DNA of 35,439 bases. Source: Flavobacterium sp. (GTDB lineage Bacteria; Bacteroidota; Bacteroidia; Flavobacteriales; Flavobacteriaceae). Position 1 is the first letter of the stretch, and each line of letters starts with the position of its first letter. Where the stretch lies: NCBI RefSeq assembly GCF_013823965.1, contig NZ_PNNA01000034.1, positions 1-35,439 of the forward strand, given 5' to 3'. The translations under genes were made by a program, and so were the position numbers. The notes beneath the pieces are model-generated. The model was given only the letters and a program-made list of their open reading frames with translations. It was not told where the DNA came from and did not search any database. Shown here piece by piece: positions 25,135-32,488 of this stretch.

Positions 25135-25482
25135 ATGGAGAACAAAGAGAATGTAATTGTAACCTTGACTTTTAAGTTTGCCTTAGAAATCATAAAATAT
25201 TGCGAAGACTTACAAGATAAGAGAAAGTTTGTTATTGCAAATCAATTATTAAAATCTGGAACTTCAATTGGAGCAAATATTAGAGAAGCTCAAAATGCAG
25301 AAAGCAAAGCTGATTTTATTCATAAGTTGAAAATTTCAGCGAAAGAAGTAGAAGAAACCATTTACTGGTTAGAACTATGTAAGTTTTCTGAAAATTATCC
25401 AGCAGTAGAAGAATTAATTGATCAAGTAAATCATATATCAAGAATAGTAAACAAAATAATAATTACATCAAAAATAAAATAA
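25135..25482 (+). CDS. Four-helix-bundle protein (23S rRNA intervening-sequence type), copy 1
   Basis: A 115-residue all-helical protein of the family first seen encoded in 23S rRNA intervening sequences. Typical blocks: LLKSGTSIGANIREAQNAESKADFIHKL (about 41-68) and KISAKEVEETIYWLELCKF (about 69-87). It represents the SIGANI-REA subtype. No biochemical function is known; the fold suggests an oligomer that may bind nucleic acid. It lies between sufB and sufC, an unusual place, framed by copies of one 16-base repeat, and its base composition is more AT-rich than the suf genes. Both facts suggest insertion into an existing operon. It should be co-transcribed with the suf genes. Confidence 0.9.
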   Translation: MENKENVIVTLTFKFALEIIKYCEDLQDKRKFVIANQLLKSGTSIGANIREAQNAESKADFIHKLKISAKEVEETIYWLELCKFSENYPAVEELIDQVNHISRIVNKIIITSKIK

Positions 25483-25485
25483 TGA

Positions 25486-25517
25486 GATAATTTGAAAATG
25501 AGGTAATTTGAAAATGA
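25486..25517 (+). repeat. Two tandem 16-base units after the four-helix-bundle gene
   Basis: GATAATTTGAAAATGA then GGTAATTTGAAAATGA in direct tandem. The first equals 25099-25114, so the gene 25135-25482 is bracketed by direct repeats. Confidence 0.85.
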
Positions 25518-25536
25518 ATAAAAATATTAAAAACTT

Positions 25537-25576
25537 TTCCAAATTTCCAAATTTCCAAATTTCCAAATTTCCAAAT
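25537..25576 (+). repeat. Five perfect tandem copies of TTCCAAAT before sufC
   Basis: Five identical 8-base units ending 5 bases before the sufC ATG (25582). The word is close to the reverse complement of ATTTGAAA found in the 16-base repeats upstream (one base differs), so the two can pair. Units of 8 change translation-leader length by steps if copy number varies, and are a classical slippage substrate. Confidence 0.95.
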
Positions 25577-25581
25577 TAATT

Positions 25582-26334
25582 ATGTTATCAATAAAAAATT
25601 TACACGCCTCGATTGGCGACAAAGAAATTCTTAAAGGAATTAACCTTGAAGTAAAAGCGGGAGAAGTTCACGCCATTATGGGACCCAACGGTGCCGGAAA
25701 AAGTACCCTTTCGGCCATCATCGCCGGAAACGAAAACTACGAAGTGACCGATGGAGAAATCTTTTTGGACAACGAAGATATTTCGGAATTGGCTCCAGAA
25801 GAAAGAGCGCACAAAGGAGTGTTTCTTTCGTTTCAATATCCTGTTGAAATTCCAGGAGTTTCGGTAACCAACTTTATGAGAACGGCCATCAACGAAACCC
25901 GTAAAGCCAATGGATTGGAAGAAATGCCGGCCAACGAAATGTTGAAAGTGATTCGTGAAAAATCAGAATTGTTAGAAATTGACCGCAAATTTTTGTCGCG
26001 TTCCTTGAACGAAGGATTTTCGGGTGGTGAGAAAAAACGTAACGAGATTTTCCAGATGGCTATGTTGGAACCAAAATTGGCCATTCTTGACGAAACCGAT
26101 TCCGGATTGGACATTGACGCCTTGAGAATCGTTGCCAATGGTGTAAACAAATTGAAAAGCGACAAAAACGCCATCGTTGTGATCACGCACTACCAAAGAT
26201 TGTTGGATTATATCGTTCCTGATTTCGTTCATGTATTGTACAACGGAAAAATCGTGAAATCGGGTACCAAGGAATTGGCCTACGAGTTGGAAGAAAAAGG
26301 ATACGACTGGATCAAAGCAGAACAAGAAGTTTAA
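25582..26334 (+). CDS. sufC: Fe-S cluster assembly ATPase SufC
   Basis: A 250-residue cytoplasmic ABC ATPase, partner of SufB and SufD; ATP binding drives the shape change that opens the scaffold. Walker A is GPNGAGKST (34-42), the signature is FSGGEKKR (146-153), Walker B with the SufC-typical tail is [12 protein letters not shown] (167-178) and the switch His is His203 (ITHYQR). All catalytic residues are intact. The leader holds five 8-base repeats that run almost to the start codon, leaving little room for other translation signals. A four-helix-bundle gene lies on each side, separating sufC from sufB and sufD. Confidence 0.97.
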   Translation: MLSIKNLHASIGDKEILKGINLEVKAGEVHAIMGPNGAGKSTLSAIIAGNENYEVTDGEIFLDNEDISELAPEERAHKGVFLSFQYPVEIPGVSVTNFMRTAINETRKANGLEEMPANEMLKVIREKSELLEIDRKFLSRSLNEGFSGGEKKRNEIFQMAMLEPKLAILDETDSGLDIDALRIVANGVNKLKSDKNAIVVITHYQRLLDYIVPDFVHVLYNGKIVKSGTKELAYELEEKGYDWIKAEQEV

Positions 26335-26339
26335 AATTT

Positions 26340-26391
26340 GTTTCAGGTTTCAAGTTTCAAGTTGTGGAACCTGGAACCTGAAACCTGAAAC
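26340..26391. repeat. Inverted array of 7-base words between sufC and four-helix-bundle copy 2
   Basis: The left arm starts GTTTCAGGTTTCA (26340-26352), with GTTTCAA-type words; the right arm reads GGAACCT twice, GAAACCT, GAAAC (26366-26391). The outer 13 bases pair perfectly and the inner part imperfectly, giving a long hairpin 5 bases after the sufC stop. Confidence 0.9.
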
Positions 26392-26400
26392 AAACAATAA

Positions 26401-26790
26401 ATGGCTACAATAAATAGATTTGAAGATTTAGAAATTTGGCAGGAAGCCAGACGATTGGCAAAAGAAATACATATAATTTCTATTGAAACCGGATTAAAAT
26501 CAGATTTTAAATTTAAAGAGCAAATTAAATCTTCTTCAGGTTCTGTGATGGACAATATTGCCGAAGGATTTGAAAGAGATGGAAATATTGAGTTTAGACA
26601 ATTTTTATCTATTGCCAAAGGTTCAGCGGGTGAGACAAGATCACAATTATATAGGGTTTTCGATTTTGACTATATAGATGAACAAAAATTCGAGCTTTTA
26701 AAAAAAGATTATGAAAACCTAAGTGGTAAAATTAAAAACTTTATCACCTATCTAAACAAGAAGGACTTCAAAGGAAATAAGTTCCAATAG
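26401..26790 (+). CDS. Four-helix-bundle protein (23S rRNA intervening-sequence type), copy 2
   Basis: A 129-residue helical protein of the same superfamily as the gene at 25135, but of the other main subtype. It has FEDLEIWQEARRLAKEIHIIS near the start, then IKSSSGSVMDNIAEGFERDGNIEFRQFLSIAKGSAGETRSQL (SV-NIAEG form) and ends with a Lys-rich helix. Because the subtypes differ, the two genes are separate arrivals and not a tandem duplication. It interrupts the suf operon between sufC and sufD. The 13-base string AACCTGAAACAAA occurs just before its ATG (26382-26394) and again just before sufD (26816-26828), so the gene is bracketed by a direct repeat. Function unknown. Confidence 0.9.
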   Translation: MATINRFEDLEIWQEARRLAKEIHIISIETGLKSDFKFKEQIKSSSGSVMDNIAEGFERDGNIEFRQFLSIAKGSAGETRSQLYRVFDFDYIDEQKFELLKKDYENLSGKIKNFITYLNKKDFKGNKFQ

Positions 26791-26796
26791 GCAAAA

Positions 26797-26828
26797 CCTG
26801 AAACTTTAAACTTTAAACCTGAAACAAA
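26797..26828 (+). repeat. Four tandem 7-base words before sufD
   Basis: CTGAAAC, TTTAAAC, TTTAAAC, CTGAAAC run end to end at 26798-26825, 7 bases before the sufD ATG. The last unit lies in AACCTGAAACAAA, also present before the preceding gene. Confidence 0.85.
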
Positions 26829-26832
26829 ACAA

Positions 26833-28149
26833 ATGGAACTTAAAGAAAAATTACTATCTTCTTTTATGGCTTTTGAAGAGCAAGTCGATGTTCATTCCGA
26901 ACTTCACGATGTGAGAACTGAGGCTATAAAAAACTTTGAAAATAAAGGTTTCCCAACTAAAAAAGAGGAATCCTGGAAATATACTTCGCTAAATGCCATC
27001 CTAAAAAATGACTTTACCGTGTTTCCAAAAAACGAAAACTCAATCGAGTTTAGGGATGTAAAAAAATATTTTATCCACGAAATCGACACTTACAAAGTAG
27101 TGTTTATTGACGGGGTTTTTAGTTCACATTTGTCCTCTACCACACACGAAGGAGTTGATATTTGCTTGATGTCGTCGGCATTACACAAACCAAAATACAA
27201 AATGGTCATCGACAACTATTTTAACAAAATTGCCAGCAAAGACGAGAGTTTGACTTCCTTGAATACGGCTTTCGCCAATGAAGGAGCCTACATCAACATC
27301 CCGAAAAGCAAGGTAGTTCGCAAACCCATCGAAATCATGTATTTCTCGACAGGGTCGGAAGCAGCACTTTTGGTACAACCCAGAAACCTGATTGTGGTGG
27401 GCGAAAACTCACACGTTCAAATCATAGAAAGACACCAAAGTTTGAACGAAAACCCAGTTTTGACCAATTCGGTTACCGAAATTTTTGCCCAAAAACGCGC
27501 CATCGTCGATTATTATAAAATCCAGAACGACAATCTCGCAGCCAATTTAATTGACAATACTTACGTTTCCCAAAAACAAGAAAGTCACGTATCTGTCCAA
27601 ACCTTTTCCTTTGGTGGAAATTTGACCAGAAACAATCTGAATTTCTACCATTTTGGCGAAAGATTGACCAGCACGCTAAACGGAATCACGATTATTGGCG
27701 AAAAACAACACGTGGATCATTATACATTAGTACATCACGCTGCACCAAATTGCGAAAGTTTCCAGGATTACAAAGGAATTTTTTCGGACAGCTCCGTAGG
27801 CGTTTTCAATGGAAAAGTTTATGTGGAAAAAGAAGCCCAAAAAACCAATGCGTTCCAAAAAAGCAACAACATTTTATTGGGCGACAAATCCACGATAAAT
27901 GCCAAACCGCAACTGGAAATTTTTGCCGACGATGTAAAATGTTCTCACGGTTGCACCGTTGGACAATTGGACGAAACCGCCATGTTCTATATGCAACAAC
28001 GTGGAATTCCAAAAAAAGAAGCTAAAGCATTATTAATGTATGCCTTCTCGAATGCCGTAATCGAAAACATCAAAATACCGGAATTGAAACAACGAATCAC
28101 CAAGATTATCGCCGATAAATTAGGCGTAAAAATTGGATTTGATTTGTAG
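26833..28149 (+). CDS. sufD: Fe-S cluster assembly protein SufD
   Basis: A 438-residue SufD, the SufB paralogue that forms the SufBC2D complex and is needed for iron entry. N-terminal helical region with RTEAIKNFENKGFPTKKEESWKYTSL; then the beta-helix core; conserved C-terminal block FADDVKCSHGCTVGQLDETAMFYMQQRGIPKKEAKALLMYAFSN, with the SufD-typical Cys and His in KCSHG. Length is normal. It is the last suf gene of the first block: a convergent serine hydrolase gene follows, so the SufS-SufE genes need a separate transcript. Confidence 0.96.
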   Translation: MELKEKLLSSFMAFEEQVDVHSELHDVRTEAIKNFENKGFPTKKEESWKYTSLNAILKNDFTVFPKNENSIEFRDVKKYFIHEIDTYKVVFIDGVFSSHLSSTTHEGVDICLMSSALHKPKYKMVIDNYFNKIASKDESLTSLNTAFANEGAYINIPKSKVVRKPIEIMYFSTGSEAALLVQPRNLIVVGENSHVQIIERHQSLNENPVLTNSVTEIFAQKRAIVDYYKIQNDNLAANLIDNTYVSQKQESHVSVQTFSFGGNLTRNNLNFYHFGERLTSTLNGITIIGEKQHVDHYTLVHHAAPNCESFQDYKGIFSDSSVGVFNGKVYVEKEAQKTNAFQKSNNILLGDKSTINAKPQLEIFADDVKCSHGCTVGQLDETAMFYMQQRGIPKKEAKALLMYAFSNAVIENIKIPELKQRITKIIADKLGVKIGFDL

Positions 28150-28154
28150 TTTTT

Positions 28155-28250
28155 GACCGCAAAGTTCACTAAGGTTTACATAAAAGGCCACAAGTTTAAT
28201 ACTGAACTTTGTGGCCTTTGTGATTTTTACTTTGTGTGCTTCGTGGTTAA
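28155..28250. repeat. Imperfect inverted repeat in the sufD/serine hydrolase spacer
   Basis: AAAGGCCACAA (28183-28193) pairs with TTGTGGCCTTT (28209-28219). Further out, words of the type CTTTGTG (right side) and CGCAAAG/CACTAAG (left side) also face each other imperfectly. It fills the convergent spacer and may stop transcription from both sides, although no long T run is present. Confidence 0.7.
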
Positions 28251-28251
28251 G

Positions 28252-29598
28252 TTACTTCTTTAAACTATTTATAATTCCACTCAACAATCCATTAAAATCA
28301 AATTCAGGATCTTCTTTCAAACCCATTCGCACAATTACTAAATCGTGGTTTGGGAAAATCGCGACCATTTGGCCTTGATAACCGCTGCAGTAAAACATAT
28401 CTTTTGGAACGTCCGGGAATTTCCCGCCGGCATTGAGCCAAAAGTGTGCTCCATATTGCCCGTTAGAAGTGTTGGTTGGTGTTGCAACGAATCGTACCCA
28501 ACTTTCATCCAGAATTTGCTCGCCATTCCAGTTGCCTTTGTGCAAATACAGTAACCCAAATTTTGCCCAATCCCTTGTCGTTGCCCAACTGTAGGACGAA
28601 CCCACATAATTTCCGGCCATATCGGTTTCGACCAACATCGAATTCATTCCGATTTTGTCAATCAAATTAGAATACCAAAAATCTAAATATTCCTGATGTG
28701 TTTTGAACTGCTTCCGCAAAATTCCCGACAACAAATTGGACGTTCCCGAGGAATAATTCCAAGTAGCATTTGGTTTCCCCACAAGCGGTTTATTAATTTG
28801 GGATTTTGACATATCCTCATCAAGGAAAAGCATTTGGGTCACGTCCGAAATTTTGGTGTAATCCTCTTCCCATTTCAAACCGGAATTCATGTGAAGCAAG
28901 TCGTTGATGGTGATTTTTGCCCGTTCGTCGTTAGTCCATTCGGTAATTGGAGCCGGTTTATTGATGTCGATTTTACCTTGTTTTTGCAAAACTCCAAATA
29001 AAGTGGCAGTAATGCTTTTTGTCATAGACCAACCCAATATTTTGGAATTTTTATCGAAACCCATCTCGTATTTCTCGGCGATAATTTTGTCTTTGTAAAT
29101 CACCAAAACAGCGCGCGTTCTTTTATTTTTTTGGCCTTTTTGGTCAAAAGCATTGGCGACAGCAGCATTTAATTTGGCATAATCAACATTGGCAAAAACA
29201 GTGTCTTTCGGTGCGTTGTTGCCATAGGGGAAAGGTAAATTGTTAACGAGTTTTGTTCTTTTGGGAATTTCGTAGGGTTTTGAAACATCAAAATCGTCAT
29301 TGATTAAAGTCGCTCCCAAACCTTCGCGGTAAATGGCTTTTCGTTCCTTCAAACCATAAACGGAAGCCGTGGCAAATTTTCCATTTTCATCAATTTTGTT
29401 TTTGGCCAAGGTTATCATATCGATGTCGTTGTCACCTTTTTCAATCATTTCTTGCGAACGATTATCGATGAAATGACCAGAAGCCATGCTTTTTGCTGAA
29501 AAGCCAGAAATTAAATCCAACTTTGGATAAGTGGTGTATCCAAAATAAACCACAAATAGTAAAACGGCAAGACCAAGAATTTTGAATATTTTTTTCAT
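28252..29598 (-). CDS. Serine hydrolase of the class C beta-lactamase family
   Basis: A 448-residue protein with an N-terminal hydrophobic helix (about 5-22, ILGLAVLLFVVYFGYTTY), a signal peptide or anchor. The beta-lactamase/esterase domain (PF00144) has the nucleophile motif SMTKSIT (SxxK), the YxN-like motif YSSGTSN, and a late GYQGQM segment in the position of the KTG region. It probably acts outside the cytoplasm on peptidoglycan-like amides, esters or D-peptides; true beta-lactamase activity is not implied. It lies on the opposite strand between sufD and sufS, splitting the SUF locus into two transcription blocks. Confidence 0.88.
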   Translation of the reverse strand: MKKIFKILGLAVLLFVVYFGYTTYPKLDLISGFSAKSMASGHFIDNRSQEMIEKGDNDIDMITLAKNKIDENGKFATASVYGLKERKAIYREGLGATLINDDFDVSKPYEIPKRTKLVNNLPFPYGNNAPKDTVFANVDYAKLNAAVANAFDQKGQKNKRTRAVLVIYKDKIIAEKYEMGFDKNSKILGWSMTKSITATLFGVLQKQGKIDINKPAPITEWTNDERAKITINDLLHMNSGLKWEEDYTKISDVTQMLFLDEDMSKSQINKPLVGKPNATWNYSSGTSNLLSGILRKQFKTHQEYLDFWYSNLIDKIGMNSMLVETDMAGNYVGSSYSWATTRDWAKFGLLYLHKGNWNGEQILDESWVRFVATPTNTSNGQYGAHFWLNAGGKFPDVPKDMFYCSGYQGQMVAIFPNHDLVIVRMGLKEDPEFDFNGLLSGIINSLKK

Positions 29599-29713
29599 TT
29601 GAAGACAATTTTACAGCAATTTAGCAAAAATCAGTATAGATAAAACATATTGACAATAAATTTAAACAGTTAAAAAATGTAAAATTGGTGCCATAAAACA
29701 AGTCTATATTCAC

Positions 29714-29721
29714 TACTTTTG
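29714..29721 (+). promoter_or_regulatory. -7 promoter element of the sufS block
   Basis: TACTTTTG matches TAnnTTTG, 26 bases before the sufS ATG (29748). The nearest TTG (29685-29687) is 26 bases upstream, longer than ideal. A separate promoter is expected here because the preceding gene is on the other strand. Confidence 0.5.
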
Positions 29722-29747
29722 TATTTAGAATTTTTCTAAATAAAGCA

Positions 29748-30962
29748 ATGTTAGATATAAATAAAATTAGAGCCGATTTCCCGATACTTTCCAGAACTGT
29801 AAACGGAAAACCATTGGTATATTTCGACAACGGAGCCACTTCGCAAAAACCACAAATCGTGATTGACGCGATTACAAAATATTACCATGAAATCAATGCC
29901 AACATTCATCGTGGCGTACACACTTTGAGCCAATTGGCAACGGATGCCTATGAAGTTGCCCGTGGCAAACTCCAAGACCACATCAATGCCCAATTTGCCC
30001 ACGAAGTGATTTTTACCTCGGGAACGACACACGGAATCAACGCCGTGGCAAATGGTTTTGCTTCGATATTGAAACCGGGTGACGAAGTTTTGGTTTCTTC
30101 TTTAGAACACCACAGCAATATTGTGCCTTGGCAAATGTTGTGCGAGAAAACAGGAGCTATTTTGAAAGTAATTCCGATGGATGAAAACGGCGAATTGATT
30201 ATGGCCGAATACGATAAATTATTGTCGGACAAGACCAAAATCGTGACCGTCAACCACATCTCGAATGCGTTGGGAACCTTGAATCCAGTAAAATACATGA
30301 TTGACAAAGCCCACGAATTTGGAGCAGCGATTCTGATTGATGGAGCACAAGCCGTTCCACATTTGAAACCCGATGTTCAGGCATTGGATTGTGATTTTTA
30401 TGTTTTTTCAGGACACAAAATGTGTGGACCAACAGGTGTTGGAATTTTGTATGGAAAAGAAGCTTGGCTCAACAAATTACCACCTTATCAAGGTGGTGGC
30501 GAAATGATCAAGGAAGTGACTTTCGAAAAAACCACTTATGCTGATTTGCCACACAAATTTGAAGCGGGAACGCCCGACATTGCTGGCGGAATTGTCCTTG
30601 GAACAGCAGTTGATTACATGAATTCAGTTGGTTTTGACAACATTCAAAAACAGGAATTAGAGTTATTGGAATACGCCACAAAACGATTATTGGAAATCGA
30701 AGGCTTGAAAATTTATGGAACGGCCAAGGAAAAGACTTCTGTGGTTTCGTTCAACATCGAGGGCATTCATCCGTATGATATTGGAACGATAATTGACAAA
30801 TTAGGAATAGCCGTTCGAACAGGACATCATTGCGCCCAACCTATCATGCATTTTTTCAATATTCCGGGAACGATTCGCGCTTCGTTTTCTTTTTACAATA
30901 CCAAGGAAGAAATTGACGTTATGGTCGAAGCCGTGAAAAAAGCACAAATGATGTTGTCTTAA
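29748..30962 (+). CDS. sufS: Cysteine desulfurase SufS
   Basis: A 404-residue PLP enzyme that takes sulfur from cysteine as a persulfide for Fe-S assembly. PLP lysine is Lys224 in FSGHKMCGPTGVG; SSLEHHSNIVPW (117-128) holds the ring-stacking His; Asp198 in LIDGAQ contacts the PLP nitrogen. The active Cys is Cys362 in RTGHHCAQPIM, in the short-loop form of group II desulfurases (SufS/CsdA) that require SufE. sufE indeed lies two genes downstream in the same transcript. Overall length and motif spacing are standard. Confidence 0.97.
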   Translation: MLDINKIRADFPILSRTVNGKPLVYFDNGATSQKPQIVIDAITKYYHEINANIHRGVHTLSQLATDAYEVARGKLQDHINAQFAHEVIFTSGTTHGINAVANGFASILKPGDEVLVSSLEHHSNIVPWQMLCEKTGAILKVIPMDENGELIMAEYDKLLSDKTKIVTVNHISNALGTLNPVKYMIDKAHEFGAAILIDGAQAVPHLKPDVQALDCDFYVFSGHKMCGPTGVGILYGKEAWLNKLPPYQGGGEMIKEVTFEKTTYADLPHKFEAGTPDIAGGIVLGTAVDYMNSVGFDNIQKQELELLEYATKRLLEIEGLKIYGTAKEKTSVVSFNIEGIHPYDIGTIIDKLGIAVRTGHHCAQPIMHFFNIPGTIRASFSFYNTKEEIDVMVEAVKKAQMMLS

Positions 30963-30974
30963 AATTAAGAAGAG

Positions 30975-31409
30975 ATGAAACTATTCACCATGATTTTACT
31001 GAGTGTTTTTCTAAGCAAAAGTTGTAAAAGTCAAACCAAAAACGACTTGGAAACAGCCGTTTTGGAATATACCGCCAACACGAGGGGGTTTTATCAAAAG
31101 ATAACGATTCAAGACCAAATGGTTTCTGTTTCCAAAGATCGAAGTGGTGCCGAAAAGCCGGTTGCCACGAAAATTTCGGATAAAGATTGGAAAGAATTGG
31201 TAGCGTATTTCGAAACGATAAATTTGGACAGTTTGCCAACCTTGAAAGCACCAACCCAAAAACGGTTTCACGACGGCGCGGCCATTGCCGATTTGAAAGT
31301 GACCTACAAAGACAAAACCTATCAAACTGAAGCTTTCGATCACGGTTATCCTCCGGAAGCCATCAAAAAAATAGTTGTTAAAATAAATTCATTCGCTAAA
31401 AAAGAATAA
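30975..31409 (+). CDS. Small lipoprotein of unknown function between sufS and sufE
   Basis: A 144-residue predicted lipoprotein: MKLFTMILLSVFLSKSC gives a lipobox with Cys at residue 17. The mature part is beta-rich (ISDKDWKELVAYFETINLDSLPTLKAP, then GAAIADLKVTYKDKTYQTEAFDHG). I do not recognise a named family; flavobacteria often have such a protein in this position. It starts 12 bases after sufS, and its TAA overlaps the sufE ATG (TAATG), so it is co-translated with sufE. A cell-envelope protein in the middle of the cytoplasmic SUF pathway is odd and unexplained. Confidence 0.8.
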   Translation: MKLFTMILLSVFLSKSCKSQTKNDLETAVLEYTANTRGFYQKITIQDQMVSVSKDRSGAEKPVATKISDKDWKELVAYFETINLDSLPTLKAPTQKRFHDGAAIADLKVTYKDKTYQTEAFDHGYPPEAIKKIVVKINSFAKKE

Positions 31410-31828
31410 TGAACATTAAAGAGAAACAAGAAGAAATAATAGACGAATTTTCGATGTTTGACGATTGGATGCAACGTTATGAATACATCATCGATTTGGG
31501 TAAAAACTTGCCCTTGATCAAGGAAGAATTCAAAACCGACGACAATCTCATCAAGGGATGCCAATCGAAAGTATGGCTGAAAGGTGAAAAAAATGACGAC
31601 AAAATAGTTTTCACGGCCGATAGCGACGCGATTTTGACCAAGGGAATCATAGCGATTTTGATTCGGGTTTTTTCGAACCAGACTGCCGCCGAAATCCTTG
31701 ACGCTGACATGGATTTCATTGACGAAATCGGGTTAAAAGAACATTTGTCGCCCACACGAGCCAATGGATTGGTTTCGATGATCAAAAACATAAAAATGTA
31801 TGCCTTGGCATTCGATGCACAAAAATGA
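31409..31828 (+). CDS. sufE: Sulfur-transfer protein SufE
   Basis: A 139-residue SufE that accepts the persulfide from SufS at Cys51, in the conserved IKGCQSKVWL, and delivers it to SufB. Other family blocks are FSMFDDWMQRYEYIIDLGKNLP near the start and IIAILIRVFSNQTAAEILDAD later. The start codon overlaps the stop of the lipoprotein gene (31407-31411), which suggests translational coupling. The downstream suf gene, sufT, is displaced by about 660 bases by an inserted GxxExxR gene. Confidence 0.95.
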   Translation: MNIKEKQEEIIDEFSMFDDWMQRYEYIIDLGKNLPLIKEEFKTDDNLIKGCQSKVWLKGEKNDDKIVFTADSDAILTKGIIAILIRVFSNQTAAEILDADMDFIDEIGLKEHLSPTRANGLVSMIKNIKMYALAFDAQK

Positions 31829-31835
31829 TAATTTA

Positions 31836-31855
31836 ACATATAAGTCATATAAGTT
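31836..31855 (+). repeat. Terminal repeat, left copy (two 9-base words)
   Basis: ACATATAAGTCATATAAGTT, made of ATATAAGTC and ATATAAGTT. It is the exact reverse complement of 32444-32463 and differs by one base from the direct copy at 32334-32353. It begins 8 bases after the sufE stop. Confidence 0.93.
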
Positions 31856-31911
31856 TTTTTAAAAATAGATTAAGTATTGATAAGTGATATAAGTTTAATT
31901 CATTAAAGAAA

Positions 31912-32325
31912 ATGATTGTAACCAGAAGTTCTCTAAAAGATTTGGTGTATCAAGTTAACGGGGCAGCAATAGAGGTTCATAAAAACATAGGAGCCGGTCT
32001 TTTGGAAAATGTTTATCATCAATGTCTCAAAAAAGAATTGGAATTAAGAAAAATAAATTTTTCCTCTGAACTTCAAATTCCATTGAATTATAAAGGATAT
32101 GAGTTGGAATCTAAATTAAGATGTGATTTATTGATAGAAAATTCTCTTGTGGTTGAACTAAAATCGGTAACCGAAATTAATCCTGTTTTTGAAGCACAAT
32201 TGCTTACTTATATGAACTTGTTAAAGGCTCCAATGGGTTTGTTGATTAATTTTAATGTGAAAAACATTTATTATGAAGGTCAAAAAACTATGGTCAATGA
32301 ATATTATAGAATGCTGGAAGATTAA
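31912..32325 (+). CDS. GxxExxR family protein (PD-(D/E)xK nuclease-like)
   Basis: A 137-residue protein of the GxxExxR family (PF13366, PDDEXK_3). The naming motif region reads IGAGLLENVYHQCLKKELELR, with Gly29 and Glu32, and Tyr35 at the place of the Arg. The nuclease-like core has Asp72 in RCDLLIENSLVVELKSV and Glu82-x-Lys84, followed by a Gln-containing helix (EAQLLTYM), so the PD-(D/E)xK residues are all present. The role is unknown. Such genes occur scattered in Bacteroidetes and other genomes as single-gene insertions. Here it is AT-rich and lies between sufE and sufT, inside a 628-base unit bounded by perfect 20-base inverted repeats. Confidence 0.92.
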   Translation: MIVTRSSLKDLVYQVNGAAIEVHKNIGAGLLENVYHQCLKKELELRKINFSSELQIPLNYKGYELESKLRCDLLIENSLVVELKSVTEINPVFEAQLLTYMNLLKAPMGLLINFNVKNIYYEGQKTMVNEYYRMLED

Positions 32326-32333
32326 TTATTTAA

Positions 32334-32353
32334 ACATATGAGTCATATAAGTT
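32334..32353 (+). repeat. Direct copy of the 20-base repeat after the GxxExxR gene
   Basis: Same as 31836-31855 except for one base (ATATGAGTC in place of ATATAAGTC). It lies 8 bases after the GxxExxR stop, just as the left copy lies 7-8 bases after the sufE stop. Confidence 0.9.
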
Positions 32354-32443
32354 GATTTGCAGTTCGAATATAATAATCAAACTTAATTGAACTTATATTA
32401 TTTCAAAACAAACAAAACATATACCTAATAAGCATCAATAAAA

Positions 32444-32463
32444 AACTTATATGACTTATATGT
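32444..32463 (-). repeat. Terminal repeat, right copy, inverted
   Basis: Exact reverse complement of 31836-31855, 25 bases before the sufT ATG. Confidence 0.93.
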
Positions 32464-32488
32464 TTCAAAAAACAAAAACAATAAAACT

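Noticed and set aside
25537..25576. Tandem repeat as a CRISPR array
   Set aside because: Units are 8 bases with no spacers, and there are no cas genes in the window.
28252..29598. Serine hydrolase as an antibiotic-resistance beta-lactamase
   Set aside because: PF00144 members are mostly esterases or peptidases; the overall sequence does not match known AmpC enzymes.
31836..32463. GxxExxR unit as a standard insertion sequence
   Set aside because: No transposase is encoded and no target-site duplication is seen, so it is reported only as a possible cassette.
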